In this document: piece by piece, positions 11,700 through 22,639 of the stretch
How positions within the stretch are numbered: position 1 is the first letter of the stretch
Layout: the number at the start of each line of letters is the position of its first letter
Source of the DNA: Botrytis cinerea B05.10
Taxonomy: Eukaryota > Ascomycota > Leotiomycetes > Helotiales > Sclerotiniaceae
NCBI RefSeq assembly: GCF_000143535.2
Contig: NC_037324.1
Coordinates: forward strand, 930,001-994,000
Direction of reading: 5' to 3'
Length of the DNA stretch: 64,000 nt
Translations under genes and position numbers: made by a program
The notes under the pieces: model-generated
Told to the model about the DNA's origin: nothing
Database searches by the model: none
What the model saw: the letters and a program-made list of their open reading frames with translations, nothing else

Positions 11700-13040
11700 T
11701 TAAATCTTAGGACTCTCACCCAAAAAGCCATCCGCAACCGCCTTGATCAATTGCGTTGCAATGGCCGTGAAAGAAGGCAACCTCAGATTCCCCTCCTTAT
11801 ATCCCTCGCTAGCCGGTTCTCCCAACGGACTCGTTCCATTCAACAACGCCTCCCTAATCTCCTCCATCTCAAACCACTTCGCATCTTCCAATTCCGGATC
11901 ATGCTCCAGATGAATTTTCTCGCCATCCGGTAACGCTTGGGCAATAGCACCGATCATCAAATTCGCAGGATAGGGCCAGGGTTGGGTACTATGAATGACA
12001 ACGCGACCGAGTTTCACGCCGGACTCCTCCCAGACTTCGCGACGCACGGCTTCCTCGACGGATTCGGCGGGCTCGCAGAACCCGGCCAGCGCGCTGTACC
12101 AGTATTGTGGCCAGCGCTTTTGACGGCCGAGGAGAACGCGTTTGCCGTCGTGGCTGACGACCGCCATGATGACGGTGGGATCGGTCCGTGGGAAACAGAG
12201 ATTGGATACGCCTTTGCGCGTTGCGCAGGAGGCTCTTTGGGTGGGGGTTGCGGGGTTGGTTCCTGCTTGGGCGGTGGGGAGAGAGGCGAAATCTGTGGGG
12301 GGACAGACGCGTTTGGTACCTGCGTTGACCTGTGATTTTGTTAGTTTTGGTAATATTCCAAACTGGAGACTTTTTTCTTCGTTTTTTTTTTTCATCTCCA
12401 AGTAGAGTGAACTTACAGAAAGCGTAGGTTGTCCACAGCCCCCACAGAAAGGATTCCTAGCATTCCAATCCAGAAGCGCTCTGGCCTGGGCAAAAATCGC
12501 AGCTTCTTGTGCGTCTAGACTCATAAGCATTCTTCCCTCTTGAAACACCAATCCCTTCTCCTGCATGGCTTTGACCACGCTATTGGCTTCGTTCTCGTAT
12601 GTTCCTTTCGGGGTCACGTCGATAGCGAAATACGGAATCCCGCTGTAAATCCCATGCTTGAATCCTTCCTTATCTTTACTCCTCTCATCCAAGCCCAGGA
12701 ATAAAACCAAGGGCGACGTCTTTGAAGAATTAAACTCCTTGATCATCGTCTCCTCATCTTTTTCAAATGGGTTCTGTCCCGTCAATCCCGTGATGTCGGA
12801 GTGAGAGGAGTAGGCCAGGTGACTGGGATCTTTAGTCAGCGGAGCGAGATTGTTAAGAAGCAGGAAATTGGTGGCGGGATGTGTGAATGCGCTGGAGATG
12901 AAATCATGGTTGGCGCGGAGGAAGGAAACGCGGTTGAGAGGCGAGCCGGAGAAGTAGTTGGCTACTTCGCGGCCGAATTTGCGGGTTAGCATGGAGTCGA
13001 CGTCGGGGTGGGCGGGAGGCGGGAGAGAGGGTGAGGGCAT
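11700..13040 (-). CDS. NPY1: NADH pyrophosphatase (NUDT12/Npy1-type Nudix hydrolase)
   Basis: This enzyme hydrolyses NADH/NAD+ to NMN(H) and AMP, and in eukaryotes also removes NAD caps from RNA; family members are often peroxisomal. Two exons, 13040-12417 and 12329-11700, give 417 aa. The 87-nt intron (12330-12416) has a GTAAGT donor, an ACTAAC branch site and a CACAG acceptor. It is a multiple of three without stops, so an unspliced reading would give 446 aa with a false Lys-rich insert. Zinc-ribbon cysteines are C199, C202, C217 and C243. The Nudix box GFCEPAESVEEAVRREVWEE (about 291 on) fits Gx5Ex7REUxEExGU completely. The NADH class signature after the box is present as LMIGAIAQA. No SKL-type peroxisomal tail is seen (the C-terminus is ESPKI). 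Confidence 0.93.
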   Translation of the reverse strand: MPSPSLPPPAHPDVDSMLTRKFGREVANYFSGSPLNRVSFLRANHDFISSAFTHPATNFLLLNNLAPLTKDPSHLAYSSHSDITGLTGQNPFEKDEETMIKEFNSSKTSPLVLFLGLDERSKDKEGFKHGIYSGIPYFAIDVTPKGTYENEANSVVKAMQEKGLVFQEGRMLMSLDAQEAAIFAQARALLDWNARNPFCGGCGQPTLSVSSLYLEMKKKNEEKSLQFGILPKLTKSQVNAGTKRVCPPTDFASLPTAQAGTNPATPTQRASCATRKGVSNLCFPRTDPTVIMAVVSHDGKRVLLGRQKRWPQYWYSALAGFCEPAESVEEAVRREVWEESGVKLGRVVIHSTQPWPYPANLMIGAIAQALPDGEKIHLEHDPELEDAKWFEMEEIREALLNGTSPLGEPASEGYKEGNLRLPSFTAIATQLIKAVADGFLGESPKI

Positions 13041-14134
13041 GGCTTGGATATTGTGGTTTGGATGGTGGCGATGAGGAAGAGAGGGTGAGCGAGGGTGAGT
13101 GAGGGTGAGATGAGTGTTCTGGGGAGGGTTTATATATTATAATGTTTGGGAATACTCGAGTAGAGAGAGAGAGAAGGATCCAATCTACCTAGAAAGGAAA
13201 TAGTGGGGTGGCCACTCTATCTTTTATCTAAAATCCGACCCTCGGGATTTCTAAGCCAACAAACACATTTCGAATTGATAGTCATCCACTTATGATTATT
13301 AAAGTCGTTTCACCCATTTGCTTGTTCGCATTGCCGGAGTCATCTTGAGGAGAACGGATTAGTATGTATTACAAGCAGCCGAGGGGTAACAATGTCGATA
13401 GATATCTAGCCGTGAGACTGTGTCTTACCTTCGGAAACCCCTATGTTTCTTAAATTCTCCGGTCCATTTCACTTCAATTCGACCTCGAATCAACATCAAA
13501 GTTCGAGCATCACAATTGAAGCGTTCAAACTCCATGTAAGTTGCATAATCGATAAGTTACAGAAATAAACAACTAATGACGTCTTCTCTCTCCCCCGCCG
13601 ACTTCCGTCCAATATCCATTTGACAACTACCCCAGTCCCAGTCCCAGTCCCAGTCCCAGCCAGGACACCTAGAATCGGACAAGTGGCCGCATCATGTGAC
13701 GAACATTAGTCATGTGAAGTTCCAAACTACAAACCTTGCTTTGAACAAAGTATCTTTCACCGTAATCATTGTATACTTCACCAAGAGCCTTCCAAAACAC
13801 TATACATACCGTGTTCACTTCATATCTCGCTCCTTTGCTGCGACCAGGATACGATACTAGAATATCGATCATTCGAGAAGTTGGCTCGAGTTGAGGGCAT
13901 TGCAATCCTTTTTTGTCTTACCATTACGATAGAGGTTTGGTAGACCGCCACATTTGCACGTCAGATCATATTAGGGTTTGGTCCAGATATTGAGTCATAC
14001 TTTTTTCTTTGCTTTTTTGAAAGGAAAACTTGGAGAGCTTGTTTTATTTTTCCACGGCAGACCTTCATTTTTGGGTTGTTCATATTTGATAGATTTACAC
14101 TTCTTTGGAGATTGGGTCTGTACAAAAACTCAAG
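13041..14134. promoter_or_regulatory. Divergent intergenic region with short tandem repeats
   Basis: 1094 bp between divergent start codons. Just upstream of the Nudix gene is a GAGGGTGA-type repeat (about 13081-13112), and a CCCAGT array lies at 13631. A 78-codon antisense ORF (13669-13905) has no family features and was not accepted. Confidence 0.5.
13631..13660. repeat. CCCAGT hexamer tandem repeat
   Basis: Four perfect CCCAGT units followed by a CCCAGC variant, directly readable in the sequence. It lies in the non-coding region between two divergent genes. Confidence 0.9.
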
Positions 14135-15419
14135 ATGGTTCCTCCGACTCAGAATTTGAATTTGGATATTACTGCTATCTCGGGGATATGTGGGTATGTG
14201 TCAATCGAGCTTGGCCCGAAAAACTTGGATAAGGGAAGTTGCTGATGAGAATTAGTTCGATATCGATTGCTTGTTGGATAGTGGTTTTCAGTCCTCAGAT
14301 TATTGAGAATTGGAGACGTGGCTCGGTGAGTACTTTCATATACGGCCATTGAGGTTCTGCTTGCAAGCCAATTGGGTTGTTGGAGGCAATTGACTGAGGG
14401 CAATGTGCTGATATTTGGTAGGCTGATGGATTATCTCTACAATTCATTATTATATGGCTTGCCGGTGATGTTTTCAACATCTGGGGTGCGATGCTCCAAG
14501 GTGTTCTTCCTACAATGGTAAATATTGTCCAATAAACCTCATGTGACATCGATGTTAATATCATTAGATTATCCTCGCCGTATACTACACCATAGCAGAC
14601 ATAGTTCTTCTAGGCCAGTGCTTCTACTATAAGGGCTTCACTTGGCGCGACGAAGTTAAGCCACCACCAACCCCACCCAAACCCACCTATGCAGCCATAG
14701 CAGCTAGCACACCCAGCGAAACCACCGCTCTCCTCAATGGCTTAGAGAGAAGACATAGCGGCACCTCTGTCTCAGCTCAACATCTCTCTCCCGTTGTTCC
14801 GCTTCTGGACTCCCCTTCTTCTAACGATACACCCACCACCAAGAAAGCCAAAAGTTCCCCAATGCAAACTTTCCTCTTCAATTTCTTCAGCATCATCCTC
14901 GTCTGTATCGCTGGTGTTCTCGGTTGGTGGATATCCAACTCCTCTTCTGCTCAATCTCACAAAACACACGATAAACACTCACCCACTCATACCAGCCCAA
15001 CATTTTCTCCCTTGGGACAAACCTTCGGCTACCTCTGCGCCGTCCTCTATCTCAGTTCTCGAGTCCCTCAACTTCTCCTTAACCATCGCCGTAAATCTAC
15101 TCAGGGAATCTCGATGCTTTTCTTCTTATTCGCTTGCATAGGAAATCTGACATACGTCCTTTCCATCTTCGCTTACGAAGCCCCCTGTCTGACAGCCTCA
15201 AGACATGGACACTCCAAGTGCGAAAGTGGCGAAGCGCGATCCGAATACCTTCGCTACATTGCTGTCAATGCGAGTTGGCTAGCAGGTAGCGCGGGTACGT
15301 TATTATTGGACGCAGGAGTTTTTGTACAATTCTTTTTGTACGGAGATGGAGAAGGGAAGGTGGTAGAAGAGGAAGCGGCTGTTCAAGGGAATGGAGAGAC
15401 GAATGGTATCGTGGCTTGA
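14135..15419 (+). CDS. PQ-loop vacuolar cationic amino-acid transporter (Ypq/Stm1/PQLC2-like)
   Basis: Four exons, 14135-14193, 14256-14325, 14422-14517 and 14568-15419, give 358 aa; every intron has GT..AG ends. Proteins of this family sit in the vacuole or lysosome membrane and move Lys and Arg. Two PQ-loop motifs are visible: SPQIIENW (from about residue 32) and SRVPQLLLNHRR with KSTQGIS after it (about 238-255). Seven hydrophobic segments fit the family, three before and four after a hydrophilic Ser/Thr/Pro linker (about residues 110-170). The start gives an N-terminal stretch (MVPPTQNLNLDITAISGICG) like that of fungal Ypq proteins. The C-terminal tail is acidic. Confidence 0.88.
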
Positions 15420-15980
15420 TAAGTATGGGTATGAAAAGTGTTGAAATGTAGTGAGAACTAAAATTGAGTAGGCACCGAAAGCTCGGTGAAAGGGGATGAG
15501 GCGTGATGGTTGTGAAGTATAGTATCTGTGTCACTATGTACACTACACGTGGAACGACAATTTCTTATGAAAATTGGAAAAATAAAAGGATCTTGGATGG
15601 ATAGGATGGAATGGGATAAATTTGCGTTTTAATTTTAAGGTGGTATTTTGGAAACTTGTATCATCACAATAAAATTGAGTCAAAGTTAAGATCTTGATTT
15701 AAAGAGCCACAATCCCATAATTAGTAAAATAAATGAACAGGAGTAGGTGATAGTTTGCTTGCAAATGGAAATCGAAGCCGTATAGTATCACTCTTGCTTC
15801 TATGTTATATCTTCAATTTATCATATATGAAACTGAACATCAAAGCTATATTAATACTCATATTCTCCCAATCATAAAGAACGACAGCCTAAGAAATAAG
15901 AAGATCAAAAGACGAGAGCAGGTAGTAGTTTGATTGCAGATCGGAATCAGAGCCATGTAGTGTTGCTCCTTATTCCCATA
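15420..15980. other. Intergenic, AT-rich, contains one copy of a duplicated segment
   Basis: 561 bp between the transporter stop and the broken gene that follows. It contains copy A of a diverged direct duplication (15741-15828). No ORF was accepted. Confidence 0.55.
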
Positions 15981-16004
15981 TCATGTCTTCAGCCCATTAT
16001 GTAC
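15741..16004. repeat. Diverged direct duplication, about 88 bp, transition-biased
   Basis: Copy A (15741-15828) and copy B (15916-16004) align by hand along their whole length with one single-base gap. About two dozen positions differ, and nearly all are C/T or G/A changes, with copy A usually carrying T or A. Copy B overlaps the 3' end of the broken minus-strand gene. The pattern is what repeat-induced point mutation leaves behind. Confidence 0.7.
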
Positions 16005-16958
16005 GTCCAGGTACTCCTCGTCTCCAATCTTCTTCTCGTCTCTGATCTTATCGTCTCCAAAACCTCCTTGTCGTAATTTTTCTCTCTGATGTTCTTCTCG
16101 TACAGGTACTTTATGACTCTGATATTCTCCTCGTCCAAGTACTTTACGACTCTGATATCCTCCTCGTGCAGGCATTATTCGACTCTGATTTTCTTCCGGA
16201 AAACCTATCATTGCCTTCTCCATAATCTTTTCCTCGCGTTGCGAAAACTGATGGTTCAGATAGCGGTAACAGTCCACAACTTCCTCGTGGATTTCTGTAA
16301 CTTTTTCCAGGAGATCTTTATAGTCTACTTCCTGCTTGTTCACCATGCATTGCTTGAGAGGTTGTATGAAGTCGTCACGAAGCCGCTTGTTCAGTCCCAA
16401 GAGGGTCGCAGTTGCGCTAGCTGTAGTCAAGAGACTGTATTAGAACCGGAAGCTCAAAATTTCTTGGGATGTAGGTAACTTATCTGGAAATGTTTTAATC
16501 TCCAGATCATTTAAAATCAACTCCTGCAACTTTTCAAGGAGTTCTCCCTTGAAATTTGATGATTTGTAGCGTCCATAAGAAGACTATGAGCTAATATTAA
16601 TACCGACAGCCCTGTGAATGCGGTAATCATATATCATAGTGTAGAAAGCACGATCTAATTCCAATGCGGGCCCAGCAAGCTTCATTCTTGTATCTTTATT
16701 TCTGAATACAAACGAGGTCCACCGCCGTTCTTTTCGGGCGATTTCGAAAAGCATTGATCGGCCACGCCAGTAATCTGCGCAAATTTCATTCGAAATGTCC
16801 ATTGTAGTTAGATGATCATCCATACTGTAATCTGGGATGTCATATTTTGGTAGTTCAAATTCTGCGGTGCTCTCTGGATTATTCGAATCATTCTGTGTGT
16901 TGACGGCAAAATCAGCATCGCCATCATTGCCTTCGCTGCCCGAAATGTATTCAGACAT
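15981..16958 (-). pseudogene. Unrecognised gene remnant, single frame broken by two stops
   Basis: One minus-strand frame runs from an ATG at 16958 to a TGA at 15981. It is interrupted by TAG (16586-16584) and TAA (16442-16440), with all parts in the same phase. The first part (about 124 codons) is acidic, then has WRGRSMLFEIARKERRW. The middle part (47 codons) reads FKGELLEKLQELILNDLEIK. The last part is helical and charged (LNKRLRDDFIQPLKQC, EKVTEIHEEVVDCYRYL) with a short Arg/Gly/Gln-rich semi-repeat (about 16060-16190). I found no good donor and acceptor pair that would remove either stop, although a 45-nt intron before 16439 cannot be excluded. Both stops are one C-to-T change from CAG or CAA. 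I do not recognise the family. Confidence 0.5.
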
Positions 16959-17424
16959 CACAAAACAAGCGTTTTAGAGACCAGATAATCTATAGATCCA
17001 ACACAGTCCCAGATTTTGATCTCAAAAAATCGCACTTGGGTTACATTTGATTCACGAGCGGAAAACAGATAGTGCTGCCCCGCAGATGATCACATGAGCG
17101 CCTGCATATTACCATTTGAGGTCGTTGCATAAGCAAGGATTGAGCCGAAAGTAAAGACTCCAACGAAGTCCGTTATGAATTGAAAGTTTGCTGTCTCAAT
17201 CAATTACACAATAATTTTCTGACAGGCCAACATTTGCCATGAGCGGACCGAGAAAGCCAGGAGCCGGGATTATCGCAGAGACAAAGTCCTATGAAGAGCG
17301 GCTATTCCATTATGCCAATACGATGGGAGAACCGCGTTTCATGGCATTCGTTTAATTGCAAAGACTCAACATAGTTCGTCTCCAAAATGAATTGGCAAGG
17401 AAAAAGGGTAACTCGTGGACAAAC

Positions 17425-18080
17425 ATGGCGGCATCTGACGACGTTACTCGAGATCTCAGTTCAACCTTGCACCAGTATGGTATGTTTCACCCAAAGAAAA
17501 ACAGAGCAAGATGAAATCCTCAGACAAATAACACATCACTTTCAAAGCCGATGCAATTAGAGATTATGCCTTTTTCTCTAGCCTTCAAAATATCAGCGGG
17601 TCTCAGGCACATGAAAAGCGTCTAGATCTCACACATGCCTTTCCCGAGATTGCCGCCTTGCCAGGAGACCCTTTTAACTCACTTTATCGTCGTCTCCCAG
17701 ATCAATCTTTGATTCCAGTTGACCCTTTAAGGAAGTGGCTAAAAGCGCGTCTACCACGTCAACTAGCATACTCCAAGTGCGAGCAACTGCTTCGTACAGA
17801 CGAATTTCTCAAACATGAGCCGCCAGAACAAGTTTCTCTCTTCGTAGATAAACTCGCAAGATTTATAGTCGCTTTTACTGGTGGACTAAGTCTTATAGTC
17901 CCCATGCTTATTATGAGAATTGGGGAGAATTTGACGAAGAGTCTAGTGACGACGAGTATAGCTGTGGTATTGTTTGCTGGAATCACAAGTCTTGTTCTTC
18001 GAGCAAATAACACGGAAACAGTCGCTGCAACTGCAACATATGCAGCCGTGCTTGTGGTTTTTGTTGGGACAAGTGGATGA
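17425..18080 (+). CDS. DUF6594 fungal membrane protein, N-terminally interrupted
   Basis: Two exons, 17425-17479 and 17548-18080 (donor GTATGT), give 195 aa. The end is typical of the fungal DUF6594 family: DPFNSLYRRLPD, VSLFVDKLARFIVAFTGG, then hydrophobic segments around LIVPMLIM, LVTTSIAVVLFAGIT and ATATYAAVLVVFVGTS. The family's role is unknown. The same frame extends upstream to an ATG at 17239 and encodes family-like sequence (NIVRLQNELARKK), but an in-frame TAA at 17353-17355 cuts it. Either the gene now starts at the ATG at 17425 (context AACATGG), losing part of the usual N-terminus, or it is a pseudogene. The stop is one C-to-T change from CAA (Gln), which suits the motif. Confidence 0.65.
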
Positions 18081-18919
18081 TAGAGCGAGTTGGATATTTT
18101 GACTATTGAAAATGAATTTGAGACATTGCTTTTGGTCGCGCGACTTCCATATGTGTACTGTCACGTGCGAACTAGCGATTAATCATCCACCTTTCCGACC
18201 TCCATCCGACGTGCTTGCCCCATTTCACGCAATGAATCCTCTTTTCCTGATTTCACAAAACTCAAATTGTTCGAATGTACATGATATCGCCGCAAGTGCC
18301 GCGTTTAGGAGAGGTACTAGGTTTGGGCGACAGGTAATCTTTAGTCTTAAAATGGCATCTTATGAGTTTCTTTACAACTTTTCTGGCCGGCAGATCGTCC
18401 CCTAGCCCCATCGAGGAAACAGGACTTCCTCAAAGCATCCAGACAGAAATGTTCTGATTCCAATACAAGTTTACTTGTTACGCAGCACTAAGTTTGAGTT
18501 CGTAACGAAGGTGTCTTTTCAATGTGATGCCGTGCTTTCTGTGGCACAAAATGGGAGTTCGTATTTTTGAATCTATCCTAAAAACCATGTTTTGTGGCTT
18601 TTGATAGAACTTTATTCTAAATTGGTCTGGCCCGGGTTCTATAATCGTCATCCCGCATCATTCTGACCCCACCCCACATACATTTTTAGCTTCTCCTGTT
18701 CCTGGGAAGACCTCGGTTTCTGGATTAGGCGTGGAAACGGCTTGGAGCTAGATCATTCGGATGGTGATATGGTAGTTCTTTGATCATCTTGAGTATATAT
18801 ACCTACTCTATATTCCTTGCTTTTTTTACTAACGATTTCCATTTCACATACCACTTTTAAGTTTCTAAATATTCAAATTCCAATTCCTTCTTTTTCTATA
18901 CATAATACAAGCATTCACA
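18081..18919. other. Intergenic and promoter of the decarboxylase gene
   Basis: 839 bp. Apart from a TATA-like element close to the downstream gene I see nothing structured here; short ORFs lack family features. Confidence 0.5.
18793..18800 (+). promoter_or_regulatory. TATA-like element of the decarboxylase gene
   Basis: GTATATATA sequence about 120 bp upstream of the decarboxylase ATG and followed by a pyrimidine-rich leader. Position and sequence fit a TATA box, as expected for an inducible gene. Confidence 0.45.
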
Positions 18920-19499
18920 ATGCCTACCGTCCACGGGAAAACAGACCCAGCGATCCTCTCCCAATTCGAAAAAGACATCAAAGACGTCCATCTCATTTAC
19001 GACTACGCAGCTCAGGACGCGAACGGAAATCCCGAGAAATGGAAATATGAGATGTAGCCCTCCTATCCCCATCCCATCTTCCAACTCCCCTAACACCCCC
19101 AGGTACTTCGCTCACCCTACCCTAATAATCTACGCCATCCATGGAGGGCCCATGGCCGGTCGCGTCAACTACCAACGCTGTTCCTTCCAGTGCATCCGTC
19201 CCGGTGCTCTCTGGCAATGCAACTGGCTTGAAGAAACCGGAACAATCTGCTCTCTTGTCTACGATATCCCCAATAAGAAAATCAGTACTTTACTTGCATT
19301 CTCGCAAGGACATTGGGAACACGCAAAGGAAGCACACGGGGATAAGCGAAACTCGAAAGATTTCGAACGGTGGAGAAAGTTGGGGAAGATTGGAGGACCA
19401 ACGGATAGGTATTTGCTGAATGAGCAGGCGGATATTCTGGAGTGTTTTAAGGGGAAGGGAGATTTGGAGTGGGTGGAGGAGGATGTGGAGACTATGTGA
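18920..19499 (+). CDS. Phenolic acid decarboxylase (PAD family)
   Basis: This cofactor-free enzyme decarboxylates ferulic, p-coumaric and caffeic acids to 4-vinylphenols and so detoxifies plant phenolics. Two exons, 18920-19053 and 19103-19499 (a 49-nt intron), give 176 aa, the usual length for the family. Residues matching the active site of bacterial PadC enzymes are in place: Y27 and Y29 (in LIYDY), R65 (in GGPMAGR) and E88 (in WLEETGT). The segments WKYEMYF, IIYAIHGG and HWEHAKE also follow the PAD fold. It stands alone between a decayed region and SSL2. PAD genes are common in bacteria and scattered in fungi, so old transfer is possible, but the intron and base composition look native. 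Confidence 0.88.
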
Positions 19500-19734
19500 G
19501 GAGTTGGGTTGGACCACAATTTACATAGAATAAATAATGTATAAAACGTGTAACAACACCAGTAAAGAAAGCGCAGCAATAAATTTCAGGTTATATCATT
19601 ATCGGTTTGTGTATAAGATTATTTTGTGTATGGAAATGACCCGTAAAAGCTCCTTCCCATCAGACTAACGCCTCACCACCATTTATCCTCATGTCAATTT
19701 AACCAACCATTTTGCGCCCATAAAAAATAAACCT

Positions 19735-22327
19735 CTAATCTGCAAGTTTTCTCTTTTGTCGCTCTCTCTCCATTTTCTTGAAGAAAGCAGAACTCTCTCC
19801 TTTGTTCTTCTTCAGATCCTTATTTCTACTCCTATTTTGCTCAACATATGCCATATCTTGTCCACCAGCCAAGTCCGCGAGTTTGCCCGCCGTTCTTCTA
19901 ACATTCGACTTCTTTTTCGGTCTGGCTTTGCCGTCGTTTCGATGGAACAAATCATCTCTGAGATCTTCCTGGAACTTCTCCTCGTCCATGTTGTGAAGCA
20001 TCACGTTTTGTAAAAGCTCTCTTCGGTCCTGAGGTGTGTTGAATGCAAGACCAGGGAGATCTTCAATACCCTGTAGATGAGTGATAGCTTTGAATGCATA
20101 ACCTTGATCGACAAGGAATGCCTGACGCTTTGAAGAGTAGTACATCTCTTTGGTATCTTTCGAAACTAAAGAATAGAAGAATGCGTTGAAACCTTCATCG
20201 TTTCTACGTTTTGCTCTAAGAATTCTGCCCAATCTTTGTGCTTCCTGTCGACGGGAACCAAAATGAGAGGAGATTTGGATAAGACATGTTGCTTCAGGTA
20301 GATCGAGAGAAGTGTCACCAATCTTCGAAAGAAATAGTGTATTGATATTGGGATTGTGTTGGAAATTCTCCAGAATTCGAAGACGTTCGGTCTGAACCGT
20401 ACCACCATAAATGAAAACTTTCCCCAACTTTTGGGCGTAGACATGCAAGGCGTAAACATTGTCAGAAAACACAATGATTTTATCGCCACGCTTCTCATGA
20501 TAGTCTATCAAAAACTGACACGCCTGGAACTTCCGAGGATTCATTGTAGATATCAAGCCCTGCTTGCGACTGGGTGCTTTCAAATACTCCGAGTGAAATT
20601 CAGTGGTCATTGGGCACCAGACTTCTGCACATTGAACTCTCGCAATGTGACCTTGAGCTGCGAGTTCCATCCAGTTGGCTTCATACAATTTGGGACCGAT
20701 CAAGAAGTTCAAATCTTCAATTTTATCATCCTCACGAAGTAATGTGGCCGTCAAACCTAGTTTCGAATGAGTTTTGATTGACGAGGTGACTTTTCTGAAA
20801 ATTTGAGCGGGGACAACGTGGACCTCATCTAGAAGCATCAACCCCCATTCTCTGCTCGTCAAGAAATCCATCATCTTTTGGGCGTCGAAAGCTCGCGCAC
20901 GTGTCTGCGTGACCATAGAATAAGTTGTGACAATGATACCGGTACTCCTTGTAAATTTTTCTTTGTGGTCCGAAGTGAATACCGCAATATCAGCTGGGTT
21001 GATGTTGGACCATTTTAGAAATTCCTGCCGCCATTGAACAACTGACATAGAACTTGTGCAGAGGACAATGACACCCTTTTTGATTGTGCAAGCCGCGGTG
21101 ATACCAACTAAGGTTTTCCCAGCTCCACAAGGCAACACAATAATACCACTCTTAGCTCGACCATTACCAAACATTTTACTCAAGCTTTTCTCCTGATAAT
21201 GTCGAATTTGGGCACTAGGCCTCAAATCAATCTCGAGATTCGGATTGACTTCATCGTTACGAAAATCGTATTCTTCAAGTACAGGCAGTGCGAGGTCCAG
21301 GCATCGTTTTTGTACTGCTTCTACACAATTATCAGCAATCTCAAACGAATGAACCGCCTCTTCTTCGTCGTCATCGTCGTCCTCTTCGTTAAGCTTCGCA
21401 TAAATATCATCCTGCGTAGGTTCTTGTCCTGCTTGCTGTCTATCTGTTACACTCTGGCGTCTCTCCCCAGTTTGTTGAACTCCAGCTGCATTTTTTGTTC
21501 CTGGAATAACCAAGGCGCCCATACTAGGTGCTATAGCTGTAATAGTTGACCCTTGGACTCTGAGCGGACCAATTATGGGATCTGAAAGAAGACGTTGTAG
21601 CAAGTCAGGATCTGAAGTTTCGACATAATGCTTTGTATTCTTAAGGACCAGCTTGACTTTGCCGTAACTCTGAGAACAATTGATGATGAACTTTTTAACA
21701 TTCTCAGGTATGGGTATCTTTGAAAGGCGGTCAAGAACATTAACAATATCCTTTGGATCCAAGCCAACTGATACAGCGGCATATAAACTATGAGGTGTTA
21801 AAGCATATTCGTGCAAAAAGCTAGGTCTCGACTTTGGCTCTGCTATTGTAGTCAGGAAATCTTGAGCATGCGCTGCTAGTGGAGAGAAACTTTCTAGGAT
21901 GATGCGCGCCTTTTCAGGATCTATCCACAAAGGACGATTTGCGTGATCAGGCTTCAGTGATAGGTATGAAAAATCGTTATTGCCAAAGTGGTGACTAGCA
22001 GAGTCCCTAACTAATTTGGAATCCGATCTTGGCTTGTAACTCTCTGCTGAGAATTTATTTATAGTCTTTGCAATACTGGCTTTTTCCTCCTCTGTAGCTT
22101 CTAGACCTTGACGTTCAAGCTCGTCTACGGTACCGTCTTGATAGTCATCATCACTATCACCACTGCTCATATTACTACGAGGAGTTGCGGGTCCTGGTGT
22201 AGAGACAGCAGAGTCTTTGTTCGATTTGGTAGAGCCTCTCACACCTGGGAATTGTTAGTCATTACAGGTTCATATTAAAGCAAGTATACAGCCTCATACT
22301 TGATGTGGCTTTCCTCTTTGGAGGCAT
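19735..22327 (-). CDS. SSL2: TFIIH DNA translocase/helicase XPB (Ssl2/Rad25)
   Basis: XPB is the ATP-driven DNA translocase of TFIIH that opens promoters and acts in nucleotide excision repair. Two exons, 22327-22300 and 22244-19735, give 845 aa, close to yeast Ssl2 (843). The first exon encodes MPPKRKATS and a split Ser codon. The damage-recognition-like N-terminal domain ([19 protein letters not shown]) precedes the helicase core. Walker A is [11 protein letters not shown] (about residue 380), the DEVH box is [10 protein letters not shown] (about 480), motif III is [10 protein letters not shown] (with the XPB RED motif), and motif VI is [10 protein letters not shown]. The C-terminal part is Lys/Arg-rich ([18 protein letters not shown]). 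It is divergent from the CHY zinc-finger gene. Confidence 0.97.
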
Positions 22328-22639
22328 CTCGAAGTTCCTTCAAATAGTTATACCTTGTGGGTTGTTTGGTTTATTGAGAGGAACTGGAGAAACGATGATC
22401 TAGGTTTCCCTTTTAATGTCGGTGGGAGAGCTGAGAGGCGTAAGGCTGAGTTGCTGATTAATAAGCTTTCCACGCTAAAATTATTTGGTTCAGCCTGGGA
22501 TTCATTGTTTAGGAACCATTTTTCTGGATCGCATGTGAAGCCGTAATTGGAGCTGGCCGATAGATATCAACAAAGTCCTCCAGCAGAAAATCGTTGGCCG
22601 ACAATACACTCAAATACGTCAGATCACCATAGCCATACC
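22328..22639. promoter_or_regulatory. Divergent promoter, SSL2 / CHY zinc-finger gene
   Basis: 312 bp between two start codons; it must contain both promoters. No clear TATA box or named binding site was seen. Confidence 0.45.
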
